A DNA stretch of 64,000 nt from the NCBI GenBank assembly GCA_963824905.1, contig CAWGRH010000010.1, forward strand, positions 248,001 through 312,000, written 5' to 3'. Source of the DNA: JAJPKK01 sp963824905. Lineage in GTDB: Bacteria; Pseudomonadota; Alphaproteobacteria; Rhizobiales; Xanthobacteraceae. Both the position numbers and the translations under genes were made by a program. Under the pieces are notes generated by a model, which did not search any database, was not told the origin of the DNA, and saw only the letters and a program-made list of their open reading frames with translations. Below, piece by piece: positions 9,463 to 18,153 of this stretch; the stretch's first letter is position 1; each line of letters begins with the position of its first letter.

Positions 9463-10989
9463 TCACTCGGCGGCGATGCCGAGGTCGGAGCTTCGCTCGA
9501 TTTCGCCGAGGCAGCGTGTCAGCGCCTCGCCCTCGGGATCGACGAGGGCGGCCGTGCGCGCGCTCGCGACAGCGTCGGTGCCGCGCGCGAGGGGTATCCG
9601 TCCTGCGAGCACGGGACCGATCACACGCGCCTCGATCACCGCATAGTTCGCGGCGCCGCGCTTCAAGGTGTCGCCATAGCCCTTGATCAGCCGCGCGCAT
9701 TCCGCGATTTCGAGGGCGAGGGCCGTCGATTTCGGCGCGGCGGCGGCGATCAGCGCGAGCCAGGCTTCGATCGCCGCCTGCTCCTCGCGAAAGCGGTAGG
9801 TATGGCGCCGGAACCGCTTGAGCTTGGCGAGCAGGAGGAACCGGACATAGCCGGTGACCGAGGTGGTCCGCACCTCCATTCCCCAATGGAAGCGGTCGAT
9901 CCAGCCGCGGCTTCGGGCCACGCCTAGAATTGCGGTCGCGAGGCGCGGCGGCAGCAGCTGGCAGAACTCCTCGATCCCGGGCTTGAGGAACTCGATGATC
10001 GCCACCGGCTCGCCGGGCTCGCCGCCCATCTTCGCGACGATCCCGGCGATGCGCGCGGGCGCGATCTTCTCCTCCGCGACACGGATGACGTCCTCGTAGG
10101 ACATGCGCACGGCGAGATGGCGCGCCGTCTCGCGCAAGACGCGGTCGTCGCCTTGCGCGGCGTGCGCGAGCGGCCGCAGGCGCTCGAGGTAGAGCCGGGC
10201 ATAGTCGAGGTCTTGCCAGGCGGCGAGCCGGCGCAGCCCTTCGACGATGATATCGGCAGCGCCGGGAAACGCGGCCGCCTGCGCCTCGAGATCGGCGAGG
10301 TGTTCGGCCCTCGCCGCGTGGGTCTTGGTGTTGCCGGAAGCGGCTGCCGCCGCGCGCACGCGGGCGGCGGCGAGCCCCGCCGCGAAGCCGCGCAGATTGG
10401 CCTCGATCGCCTTGCCGTCGGCGCGGATCGCCGCTTCGAATGCCTCGACCGGCACCGGCAGGCGGCCCGACGCCGCGATCGCGCCGAGCATCACCGCGTT
10501 GATCATTGCGCCAGCGCCACGCGCTGCCGCATCCATGTCGAACAGGATCGCGGCGCGCGCATTCTTGGTGACTTCGCCCGTAAGCCTCTCGACATCGAGG
10601 CGTCCGTCGCCCATGGCGATCTTCTCGGCGATGGCGTGGGAGCGATGAGTCGAGGCGATGACGAAGGTCCGCTCAGGCGTGACGAAGCCGGCGGCCACCG
10701 TGCGGGCAGCTTCCAGGAGCTCGCTCGCTGCTATGATATCGACGTCTCCGATGCCTGGAGAGAGCGCCATGACAGGGCGCTTGCCGCCGAGCTCGCGCCA
10801 CGGCTGCGGAAAAATCTCGATGTAGTAAGTCGTGGCGCCGGTGCGCTGGGCGACGCCGGGGATCGAGGTGCTCTGCACCGGGAGATCCTGGCTTGCGGCC
10901 GCCGCGATGATCCAGCCGGTGAGCACGCCGCCGCCCTCGCCGCCGAGCGCGGCGATCAGGAGGGTGAGCGGGCGCTCCCTTTCGCTCAT
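9463..10989 (-). CDS. iorB: Indolepyruvate ferredoxin oxidoreductase, beta-type subunit with long C-terminal extension
   Basis: 508 residues. The N-terminal about 200 residues form the gamma-type 2-oxoacid:ferredoxin oxidoreductase domain (LLIAALGGEGGGVLTGW, then PGVAQRTGATTYYIE). The remaining 300 residues match the extra domain (DUF6537-like) that follows it in many alphaproteobacterial IorB proteins. With IorA it decarboxylates aryl pyruvates (from Trp, Phe, Tyr) to aryl-acetyl-CoA, passing electrons to ferredoxin. Its ATG at 10989 overlaps the iorA stop by 4 bases (ATGA), a sign of translational coupling. The open frame extends far upstream antisense-style through iorA, but that part is not coding. 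Confidence 0.88.
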   Translation of the reverse strand: MSERERPLTLLIAALGGEGGGVLTGWIIAAAASQDLPVQSTSIPGVAQRTGATTYYIEIFPQPWRELGGKRPVMALSPGIGDVDIIAASELLEAARTVAAGFVTPERTFVIASTHRSHAIAEKIAMGDGRLDVERLTGEVTKNARAAILFDMDAAARGAGAMINAVMLGAIAASGRLPVPVEAFEAAIRADGKAIEANLRGFAAGLAAARVRAAAAASGNTKTHAARAEHLADLEAQAAAFPGAADIIVEGLRRLAAWQDLDYARLYLERLRPLAHAAQGDDRVLRETARHLAVRMSYEDVIRVAEEKIAPARIAGIVAKMGGEPGEPVAIIEFLKPGIEEFCQLLPPRLATAILGVARSRGWIDRFHWGMEVRTTSVTGYVRFLLLAKLKRFRRHTYRFREEQAAIEAWLALIAAAAPKSTALALEIAECARLIKGYGDTLKRGAANYAVIEARVIGPVLAGRIPLARGTDAVASARTAALVDPEGEALTRCLGEIERSSDLGIAAE

Positions 10990-13121
10990 GCCGGCGCCTT
11001 CGTGAAGCCGCCGAGAGTGCCGATGATTCGGGCGCGCAGTGCAGCGATGAATCGATCCCATCGGCTCGGATTGCGGGTGAGCTCGGCGCGGTAGAATGAC
11101 GGGCACAGCACGGCAGCGTGCGCGACCTCTCCGCACAGGCCGCAGCCGACGCAGCTCTCGATCACGGTGGTGACGGGATCGCTGCGCAGCGGGTCCGGAT
11201 TGGGCTTCACGGTGAGCGACGGGCAGCCGGACAGCCGGATGCAGGAGTGGTCGCCGGTGCAGATCGCCTCGTCGACGCCGTAGCGGGCCGTCACCACGCG
11301 CCCGCCGCGCGCGAGCTTTGCGGCATCCTGCGCCCGCACCCGGCGCTGGCGCACCAGCTGGCATTCGCCGTCGGCGATGATCACCTTCAGTCCGCGCTCG
11401 GTACTGGAACGCGCCTCGCGCAATGCCGCGACCATCTTGGCAACGCCGTAGGTGCGCACTTTGCGCAGCCACGTCACGCCCATGGCGCGGAGCGTCGTCT
11501 CGACGTCCATGCCCGGCGCGCCGTTGCGGCCGGCCGGGCTCGACGGCATGAACTGTTGGCCGGTCGCCGAGGTGTAGCCGTTCTGCATGACGACGAGCAC
11601 GCCGTCGCCCTTGTTGAAGAGGTTGCTGGCGACGCCGGTGATCAGCCCGTTGTGCCAGAAGCCGCCGTCGCCCATCACCGCGATCGGGCGCTTCGCCATG
11701 TTGGGACCGACCGCGGCAGCGCTCGCGAGCGACATGCCGTAGCCGAGGATCGAGTTGCCCATGCCGAACGGCGGCATGGTCGCGAACGAGTGGCAGCCGA
11801 TGTCGGCGCTGATATGGGTCGGGCCGAGCTCTCGCTCGACGAGCTTGAGCGCGCTGAACACCGGGCGTTCCGGGCAGCCGGTGCAGAAAGCCGGCGGCCG
11901 CGCCGGCAATTCGCCGAGCGCCGCGGCGGTGCGCGCACGATGGCCGAGAATGCCGTGCACTTTCTCGGCGATGGCGTCGGCATCGATGCCGGCGGGTCGC
12001 GTAGCGCCGAGGAACGCCGAAAGACCTTCGAGCAGCACATCGGCAGTGTACTCCCCGGCCTTGGGGAGCGCGCCTTTGCCGAGTATCCGCGTTTGGATGT
12101 CGGCGCGGCGCAGCTCGACGTTCACCGCCTGCTCGATATAATCGGGATAGCCTTCCTCGACGACGAGTACGGCGCGCTTGCCGGTGCAGAATGCGCGCAG
12201 CTCTTCCGGCACCAGTGGATAGACGACGTTGAGCACCAGCACCGGCACCCGCGAGGCGCCGAACGCATCGGCGAGGCCGAGCCGTTCCAGCGCGCGCAAC
12301 AGGCCGTTGGTCAGGCCGCCCATGACCATGATGCCGACCTCGTCGAGGTCGCCGGGGATCACCTCGTTGAGCCTGCGCTCGCGGATGAAGCCCTGCGCCG
12401 CCGGCATCCGGCTCTCGACCTTGAGCCGCTCGTGCACGAAGGTCACCGGCGGATGGGCGAGGCGCGCGTAATCGAAGCGCGGCGGGCCGGGCAGAGGGCT
12501 GCGCCCCGAATAGGCGCCGGCGCGGTTGGTCTTCGCGGCGAACGATCCGGTGACATGGCAGGCGCGGATGCGCAGCTCCAGCATCACCGGGGCATGGCTC
12601 GCCTCTGAGAGCGCGAAGCCTTCTTCGACGCAGCGCACGATGGTGGGTAAGTCCGGCCGCGGATCGATGAGCCACATCGAGGATTTCATCGCGTAGGCGT
12701 AGGAGCGTTCCTGGATGACGCTCGCGCCCTCGCCGTAGTCCTCGCCGATGATGATCATCGCGCCGCCGATCACGCCCGGCGAAGCGAGGTTCGACAGCGC
12801 ATCGGCGGCGACATTGGTGCCGACGATCGACTTCCAGGTGACGGCGCCGCGCAGCGGATAGTTGATCGAGGCGCCGAGCATCGCCGCGGCGGAGGCTTCG
12901 TTGGTGCAGGTTTCGAGATGGACGCCGAGCTCGGACATGATGTCCTGCGCGTCGACCAGCACGTCGAGCAGGTGCGACACCGGGGCGCCCTGGTAGCCGC
13001 CGACATAGCTCACGCCCGATTGCAGCAGCGCCTTGGTGACGGCCAGGATGCCCTCGCCGTGAAATTCGGCGCCGTCGCCGAGCCGCAGCGCCTTCACCTC
13101 GGTTTTGAACGAGCGTTCCAT
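10986..13121 (-). CDS. iorA: Indolepyruvate ferredoxin oxidoreductase, alpha subunit
   Basis: 711 residues from the chosen ATG. It has the fused pyrimidine and TPP-binding domains of IorA: GGYQGAPVSHLLDVL and ETCTNEASAAAM at the N-terminus, FCTGCPERPVFSALK in the middle, the TPP signature VMGDGGFWHNGL, and a C-terminal ferredoxin region with ICTGDHSCIRLSGCP and CVGCGLCGEVAH. It catalyses oxidative decarboxylation of aryl pyruvates with IorB. The frame stays open to 13346, but the extra 75 residues do not look like IorA and would overlap the toxin gene; ATG 13121 has gcgaggcacat just before it and gives the normal N-terminus. Confidence 0.92.
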   Translation of the reverse strand: MERSFKTEVKALRLGDGAEFHGEGILAVTKALLQSGVSYVGGYQGAPVSHLLDVLVDAQDIMSELGVHLETCTNEASAAAMLGASINYPLRGAVTWKSIVGTNVAADALSNLASPGVIGGAMIIIGEDYGEGASVIQERSYAYAMKSSMWLIDPRPDLPTIVRCVEEGFALSEASHAPVMLELRIRACHVTGSFAAKTNRAGAYSGRSPLPGPPRFDYARLAHPPVTFVHERLKVESRMPAAQGFIRERRLNEVIPGDLDEVGIMVMGGLTNGLLRALERLGLADAFGASRVPVLVLNVVYPLVPEELRAFCTGKRAVLVVEEGYPDYIEQAVNVELRRADIQTRILGKGALPKAGEYTADVLLEGLSAFLGATRPAGIDADAIAEKVHGILGHRARTAAALGELPARPPAFCTGCPERPVFSALKLVERELGPTHISADIGCHSFATMPPFGMGNSILGYGMSLASAAAVGPNMAKRPIAVMGDGGFWHNGLITGVASNLFNKGDGVLVVMQNGYTSATGQQFMPSSPAGRNGAPGMDVETTLRAMGVTWLRKVRTYGVAKMVAALREARSSTERGLKVIIADGECQLVRQRRVRAQDAAKLARGGRVVTARYGVDEAICTGDHSCIRLSGCPSLTVKPNPDPLRSDPVTTVIESCVGCGLCGEVAHAAVLCPSFYRAELTRNPSRWDRFIAALRARIIGTLGGFTKAPA

Positions 13122-13273
13122 ATGTGCCTCGCGTCCGCACGGAAGCGCGACTGGCGCGATCAGGGTGAGTTCGATCGTGACGGTAGCACGGTTCTCGCCG
13201 TCGCCGGCATCGGCGTCGAGGACGACGAAATCCGTTCGCATCGGGCGCGTGAGCTCGGCCTGGTCGAGCGGCT

Positions 13274-13648
13274 TTAAAGAGTCGAAGCCGCCGAAAGTTT
13301 CCGGTCGAGCGTCACCAGCTCGCCGCCCAAAGCGCGTGCGAGCCACAGATAGCTCGCGTCATAGGCTGTCAGGCCCATTGCCTCAGCGAGGTCCAGCATG
13401 GCTGCGTGATCCACGACCACGGTCTCTACTTTCAGCCGATGCGCGAGACGGAATGCCGCGCGCAGTGCCTCGCGCTGGCTTGGCCGCCGCCTGATCTTGG
13501 TCAGGCAAACGTTGGCCAGCTCGTAATCAAGCAGCGAGGGCGCGGCCAACCGCGCCCCGGTTAGCCGCTCGGCGATGGCCTCCGCCTCCGGCTCAGCGAA
13601 CAGGATCGCCGCGAGCGCGGAGGCGTCCACGACCTTAACGTCGGTCAC
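13274..13648 (-). CDS. PIN-domain toxin (VapC/FitB type)
   Basis: About 124 residues from a GTG at 13648, or 140 from an ATG at 13696. PIN-domain ribonucleases cut RNA in growing cells when not held by their antitoxin. The acidic metal-binding residues are visible: Asp in KVVDASALAA, Glu in LLDYELANV, Asp in TAYDASYLWL and Asp in LVTLDRKL. The chosen GTG overlaps the antitoxin gene by 14 bases, the usual antitoxin-then-toxin layout. The downstream iorA promoter must lie within or just after this gene. Confidence 0.85.
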   Translation of the reverse strand: MTDVKVVDASALAAILFAEPEAEAIAERLTGARLAAPSLLDYELANVCLTKIRRRPSQREALRAAFRLAHRLKVETVVVDHAAMLDLAEAMGLTAYDASYLWLARALGGELVTLDRKLSAASTL

Positions 13649-13871
13649 GGTCGGCGCGGATGATGGCTGCGGAGTTTCCCGGCGTGCGAAGGCCAAGGCG
13701 ACGAACCTCAGCCAGCAATTCGGCGGGGCTCAGCTCCTGCTCTGGTCTGACAGCCTCCTCAATGATGGCCAGCAGCTCGCCTTGCAGCGATCGATGATGC
13801 CGCTCCGCGCGCTGGCGCAGGCGGTGGACCACGTCATCCGGGGCGTTCTTGATCGAAAGGTTGATAGGCAT
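13635..13871 (-). CDS. FitA-like ribbon-helix-helix antitoxin
   Basis: 78 residues. The start MPINLSIKNAPDDVVHRLRQ is the beta-strand plus helix of a FitA/VapB-like ribbon-helix-helix DNA-binding domain, followed by HHRSLQGELLAIIEEAV. The C-terminal third should wrap the PIN toxin encoded immediately downstream. Such antitoxins usually bind their own promoter with the toxin and repress it; the promoter would be in the about 290-base gap before 14165, although I could not pick out an operator. Confidence 0.85.
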   Translation of the reverse strand: MPINLSIKNAPDDVVHRLRQRAERHHRSLQGELLAIIEEAVRPEQELSPAELLAEVRRLGLRTPGNSAAIIRADRDRR

Positions 13872-14164
13872 GAGGTTCCGAATCTGCTCCGATTTGGAAC
13901 TTAGATAGCATGGAGCCGGATTGGATGCACGAGGCTGACGGGCGGTAGGGGGGACGCCAGGGCGCTCGCCCGCGAGGGCGCCTACCGGTAGTGAGCCTCC
14001 TCAAATGGCTATGGCGCGTCTCCGCCGCCCCTTCGGCAGTCGTTCGTTGCGCGGACCGAATTGGAATTGCGCGTCGACGTCGAATATAGTCCCCGTCCAA
14101 CGCGATGGCCGCGCCACGCTCGATGCGCCCATTGCGAAAACAGAGCGCGTCCAGGGAGGAGACG

Positions 14165-15238
14165 ATGAAAGCTTATCTCGTACCACTGCTGCTGTTGCCG
14201 CTTGCCGGGCCCGCGATGGCCCAGCAGAGCGCGCCCGCGATCCCGTTCGATTCGGCGCCGAATTTTCCGACCCTGCCGCCAGGCATGAATTTCGGCGAGG
14301 TGCCCGGCGTGGCGGTGAACTCCAAGGGCCACGTCTTCGTATTCACGCGCTCGAACAGCGCCGGCGGCCCGGCCTATGCGCCGGCGGCGGCACAACTCCT
14401 CGAGTTCACCGCCGACGGCCAGTATGTCGGCGAGATCGGCAAGGGGCTGTACGCCTGGTCGTTCGCCCACAGCGTGCGCATCGACAAGGACGACAACATC
14501 TGGGCCATCGACAAAGGCTCCGACATGATCGTCAAGTTCGACCCGGCTGGACGCGTCCAATGGGTGTTCGGCCGCCGCAAGGAATCGGCGGATGAAGAGT
14601 CGAAGCCGTGGGAGCACGTAGAGCCGCCGCGCCCGCCGATCGACGGCATGTTCCGCCAGCCCACCGACGTCGCCTGGGATTCCCAGGGCAACATCTACAT
14701 CACCGACGGCTACATCAACTCGCGTGTCGCCAAATATGACAAGAACGGCGACTGGGTGAAGTCGTGGGGCTCGAAGGGCACCGGTCCCAGCCAATTCAGC
14801 ACGCCTCACGCGATCGCGATCGACAAGAACGACAACGTCTATGTCGGCGACCGCGCCAATCACCGCATCCAGGTGTTCGACACCGACGGCAAATTTTTGC
14901 GCATGTTCTCGATCGATATACCGCCGGAGCCCGGCACTCATGCGGTTTACGGCAGCACGCCAACCGGGGAGCGGCTCACCCGGGTGATCGGCGCGCCGAA
15001 CTCACTGTGCATCACGCCCGGGCCGAACCAGGTGCTTTTCGTCGGCGAGTCGACCTTCCCCGGGCGCGTCTTCAAGGTGGCGCTCGATGGCAAGGTGCTC
15101 GGCGTGATCGGCAAGTCCGGGCGCAACCTCAAGCAGTTCTCCGGCGCCCATGGCCTCGCCTGCCCGTCGGAGAACGAGATCTACGTCGCCGAGACCGCCA
15201 ACTGGCGTGTCCAGAAGCTCCATCTCCATCCCGAGTGA
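14165..15238 (+). CDS. Secreted NHL-repeat beta-propeller protein
   Basis: 357 residues with a clear signal peptide (LVPLLLLPLAGPAMAQQ, cut after residue about 20). The rest is an NHL-type six-bladed propeller: repeated blades of the form GVAVNSKGHVFVF, DVAWDSQGNIYITDGY, AIAIDKNDNVYVGDRANHRIQVFD and FSGAHGLACPSENEIYV. Related proteins include peptidyl-alpha-hydroxyglycine amidating lyase-like proteins, but enzymatic activity cannot be read from the sequence. ATG 14165 is preferred because gggaggagacg precedes it. A paralogous propeller is encoded at 51250-52269. Confidence 0.85.
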   Translation: MKAYLVPLLLLPLAGPAMAQQSAPAIPFDSAPNFPTLPPGMNFGEVPGVAVNSKGHVFVFTRSNSAGGPAYAPAAAQLLEFTADGQYVGEIGKGLYAWSFAHSVRIDKDDNIWAIDKGSDMIVKFDPAGRVQWVFGRRKESADEESKPWEHVEPPRPPIDGMFRQPTDVAWDSQGNIYITDGYINSRVAKYDKNGDWVKSWGSKGTGPSQFSTPHAIAIDKNDNVYVGDRANHRIQVFDTDGKFLRMFSIDIPPEPGTHAVYGSTPTGERLTRVIGAPNSLCITPGPNQVLFVGESTFPGRVFKVALDGKVLGVIGKSGRNLKQFSGAHGLACPSENEIYVAETANWRVQKLHLHPE

Positions 15239-15352
15239 GGGGGGACGTAACGACGCAGCGCGATCGCGCCCGGGACCCTGCACAATGCGGCCGGAAACTC
15301 GGAGTGTTTCCTGGATCCGCATCGCAACCGGACGCGTTGCGCCTATGAGCTC

Positions 15353-16630
15353 GTGCATGTCGCAACTTGCCGCAATCTCGCCCGGCGCGGGATAGGCGCC
15401 CTTCGTCGCGTCTGCGCGCTCTTCGTCGCGCTCACCTGTGCTGCAGTTCCGGCGTTCGCGCAGACGCCGCCGTCACCTCAGGCTGCGCCGGCGCCCGCGC
15501 AGCCCGCGCCGCCGTCTCCCGTGCAGGCTTCGCCGTCATCTCCTACGCCGACGCGGGGAAAGATGGAGGCCGGCGCCCGCGAGCTCGGCGCCGATCAGCG
15601 CCTCAAGTTCATGTCCCAGGCCCAGCAGATGGACATGATCGAGTTCGTCGTGGGGAATATGCTGTTCGTGGGTTTCCACGAGCTGGGGCATGCCCTCATT
15701 CACGAGCTCGGCCTGCCCGTACTTGGGCGCGAGGAGGACGCGGCGGATTCCTTCGCGACCATCGCCATGATCAACATCGGGACCGATTTCTCGACCCGCG
15801 TGCTGGTCCAGGCGGCGCGCGGCTGGTTTCTCTCGGCCAGTCGCGACCACAAGGAGGGCGACAAGCTCGAGTTCTACGACGAGCACGGCCTCGACCAGCA
15901 GCGCGCCTACGAGATCGTGTGCCTGATGGTCGGCTGGAACGAGGACAAGTTCAAGGAGCTCGCCGACTGGGTGCATATGCCGCCCGAGCGCCAGGACAGC
16001 TGCGCCGGCGACTACAGCAATGCCGAGTATTCCTGGAATACCGTGCTCAAGCCGTTCCGGCGCCCGCCCGATCATCCGAAATCCAAGATCGACATCAACT
16101 ACGGGAACGCCAAGGGCGATCTCGCAGTCTACGAGCGGTCGCTGCGCGCCATCGGCTACCTCGAGACCATTGCCGGCTATGCGGCCGAGCTTATCGAATG
16201 GCCACGGCCGATCTCGATCGTGCTGCAGGAGTGCGGCGACGCCAACGCCCAATGGAGCCCGGTCACCAAGAGCGAGATGCTGTGCTACGAGCTGGCGAAT
16301 GATTTCTTCGAGCTTTATCGCAAATACGGCGCAGACGGAAAGCTCGCGAAAGCGACGATGAACGAACTGGTGGGGAAGAACATTGCCCGCCTGCGGGCTT
16401 TGCAGAGCAAGTCCCAGCAGAACCTGGCCTCGGACGCCGGCATGGATCAGAACTGGGTGGCGCGCATGGAGAACGGCGAAGAGAACGTCACCGTTACTCA
16501 GCTTGACAAGCTCGCGAAGGCGCTCAAGGTCGAGACCGCAGACCTGTTCAAGCGCGAGGACGCGAGAGCGGTCCAGCAGCCCGCGACGCCGCAGCCTGCC
16601 GCCGCATCCAAGCGGCGGGCGCGGAAATAA
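15353..16630 (+). CDS. Secreted DUF4344-type metallopeptidase fused to a C-terminal XRE helix-turn-helix
   Basis: 425 residues from a GTG. Residues 1-36 look like a Sec signal peptide (RRVCALFVALTCAAVPAFAQ). Residues 37-70 are Pro/Ala-rich. From about 85 to 330 is a DUF4344-like peptidase with the zinc motif HELGH at 109-113 and the downstream acidic GREEDAADSFA. About 342-403 is a complete Cro/XRE-type domain: LRALQSKSQQNLASDAG, then NWVARMENGEENVTVTQLDKL and ALKVETADLF. The last residues are basic. No other start in this frame gives an N-terminus without the signal peptide. A DNA-binding domain on an exported protease is unusual. It is paralogous to 17098-18153, which lacks the HTH. Confidence 0.85.
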   Translation: MHVATCRNLARRGIGALRRVCALFVALTCAAVPAFAQTPPSPQAAPAPAQPAPPSPVQASPSSPTPTRGKMEAGARELGADQRLKFMSQAQQMDMIEFVVGNMLFVGFHELGHALIHELGLPVLGREEDAADSFATIAMINIGTDFSTRVLVQAARGWFLSASRDHKEGDKLEFYDEHGLDQQRAYEIVCLMVGWNEDKFKELADWVHMPPERQDSCAGDYSNAEYSWNTVLKPFRRPPDHPKSKIDINYGNAKGDLAVYERSLRAIGYLETIAGYAAELIEWPRPISIVLQECGDANAQWSPVTKSEMLCYELANDFFELYRKYGADGKLAKATMNELVGKNIARLRALQSKSQQNLASDAGMDQNWVARMENGEENVTVTQLDKLAKALKVETADLFKREDARAVQQPATPQPAAASKRRARK

Positions 16631-16835
16631 TTCGTTCGCCAAACCCACATCTGCTGGCAAATTCGTTCACGGGGCGTTCACAAACAAGTCAATATGTTTG
16701 CATTGCGCGGTATTTGCTCTTGAGAATAAAACCGCCACATGCTGCGCGGGAGGTCGTTCTGTACCTTTGGGCCGCGTGGCTTGATCGAATGGAAATGCCC
16801 CCTATCTTCAACAACGAAACGTCATAGGTGGATAG

Positions 16836-17072
16836 ATGAAAGCCATAGCCATTCCCGCCGCATTGCTCGCCGGCTTCGGCGGTCTCGTGCTGATGGGCAC
16901 GGTCGCGTCGACGGTTCCGGCCTCGGCCCGCTGCATGGTCGACGAGGGCAACGGCCGCTTTACGCCGTGCTCCGCTCTTTACCAGAGCAAGAAGTGCATG
17001 GTCGACGAGGGCAACGGCCGCTTCACGCCGTGCTCGGCGCTGGTGAAGCCGAAGTCGAAGAAGAAGGGATAA
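16836..17072 (+). CDS. Small secreted protein with a tandem Cys repeat
   Basis: 78 residues. A signal peptide (AIPAALLAGFGGLVLMG ... VPASA, cut at about residue 31) precedes a mature part that is two copies of the 16-residue unit CMVDEGNGRFTPCSAL joined by YQSKK, then a Lys-rich tail. Each unit has two Cys, so two small disulfide loops are possible. It lies between two DUF4344-type peptidases on the same strand: 205 bases after the first and 25 before the second. The 205-base leader is more AT-rich than its surroundings and probably carries the promoter. I do not know the function; it could be a substrate, inhibitor or envelope partner of the peptidases. Confidence 0.75.
   Translation: MKAIAIPAALLAGFGGLVLMGTVASTVPASARCMVDEGNGRFTPCSALYQSKKCMVDEGNGRFTPCSALVKPKSKKKG
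16932..17042 (+). repeat. Intragenic tandem repeat, two 48-base units
   Basis: Units at 16932-16979 and 16995-17042 encode the same 16 residues and differ at only three positions of DNA, all silent (ttt/ttc, tcc/tcg, gct/gcg), ahead of a fourth silent difference in the Leu codon. A 15-base linker separates them. The near identity points to recent duplication or gene conversion under selection for the protein sequence. Confidence 0.85.
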
Positions 17073-17097
17073 CCTTCCCGACAGGTGCCCCCTCGTG

Positions 17098-18153
17098 ATG
17101 GTCCGTGGTGTCAGGATACCTGGGCTATATTGTTGGGTGCCCCTGCTTGTTGTGTTTTGCAGTGCGGAGCCGGCTCTTACCCAACCGGCTCCGACTCCGT
17201 CTAATTCGGCTGAGCCCTCGACTCCTTCCGCGCCCTTCGGACCGCCGGAAGCCGTCTACCGCGGTACCGGTGGGTTCCAGGCAAAGATCGATGCCGCAGC
17301 GCTTGCGTTGCGTGAGAGCGATCCGAAGCTCAAGCAATACTCCCCAAAGCGTATGCAGGCGGTCGCCGAATTCGTCGTCGGCAACATGCTGTTCGTGTTG
17401 ATGCACGAAACCGCCCACGCGGCGATCACCCAGATGGGCCTGCCGGTGCTCGGCCGGATGGAAGACGCCGCGGATAGTTTTGCCGCGCTGCGATTGATCA
17501 GGATCGGGTCCGACTTTTCCCACAGCGTGCTCACCCAGGCGGCCGAAGGCTGGTTCATGGCGGACCGGCGCGACCGCGACACCGGCGACAAGGTCGCGTT
17601 CTATGATGAGCACCAGCTCAACCAGCAGCGCGCCTATCAGATCGTGTGCCTGATGGTCGGCTCCGACCCCGACAAGTTCAAGGACCTCGCGGCGGAGACC
17701 AAGCTGCCGGAAGAGCGTCAGGACACCTGTCTGGGGGATTTCAGCAACGCCGCCTATTCCTGGGACCTGGTGCTCAAGCCGCATTTGCGCAGCCCCGATC
17801 AGCCGAAAACCAAGATCGACGTGGTCTATGGTCCGGCCGAAGGCAGGAACGCGCATGCGAGGCAGGTTCAGAGCTCGGTCGGGGCGCTGGAAATCATCGC
17901 CGATCATCTCGCCGACCAATATGCATGGCCGGCGCCCTTCACGCTGGAAATGGCAAGCTGCGGCTTTCCCAACGCCCGCTGGGACCTTCAAACCCACAAG
18001 CTGACGCTGTGCTACGAGCTCGCGACTGACTTCGCCGACCTCTATCGCGGTTACGGGCCTGCCGAGGGGGGCGCGAAAGCAGCCGCCGTCAAGCGCAAGA
18101 CCGTCGGGCCGGCCGCGTACAAGCCGAGCCCGAAATCACGCAAGCGTCGTTGA
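17098..18153 (+). CDS. Secreted DUF4344-type metallopeptidase
   Basis: 351 residues. The N-terminus is a signal peptide (WVPLLVVFCSAEPALTQ) followed by a Pro/Ser-rich linker. The peptidase region has the zinc-site HETAH at 103-107 and LGRMEDAADSFA after it, in the same order as the paralogue at 15353-16630; both also share YDEH.L.QQRAY.IVCLMVG and four or more conserved Cys (for example ERQDTCLGDFSNA). It ends in a basic tail with no HTH. The ATG at 17098 overlaps a GTG at 17095; either works. The gene follows the Cys-repeat gene by 25 bases, so these two probably form an operon. Confidence 0.85.
   Translation: MVRGVRIPGLYCWVPLLVVFCSAEPALTQPAPTPSNSAEPSTPSAPFGPPEAVYRGTGGFQAKIDAAALALRESDPKLKQYSPKRMQAVAEFVVGNMLFVLMHETAHAAITQMGLPVLGRMEDAADSFAALRLIRIGSDFSHSVLTQAAEGWFMADRRDRDTGDKVAFYDEHQLNQQRAYQIVCLMVGSDPDKFKDLAAETKLPEERQDTCLGDFSNAAYSWDLVLKPHLRSPDQPKTKIDVVYGPAEGRNAHARQVQSSVGALEIIADHLADQYAWPAPFTLEMASCGFPNARWDLQTHKLTLCYELATDFADLYRGYGPAEGGAKAAAVKRKTVGPAAYKPSPKSRKRR

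Noticed and set aside
10990..13140. Upstream open extension of the iorB frame through iorA
   Set aside because: The translation is Arg-rich and without similarity, and iorA is intact in another frame of the same strand. The natural iorB start is the ATG at 10989.
13122..13346. Longer N-terminus for IorA
   Set aside because: It adds 75 residues not seen in the family and overlaps the toxin gene. ATG 13121 has a ribosome site and gives the normal start.
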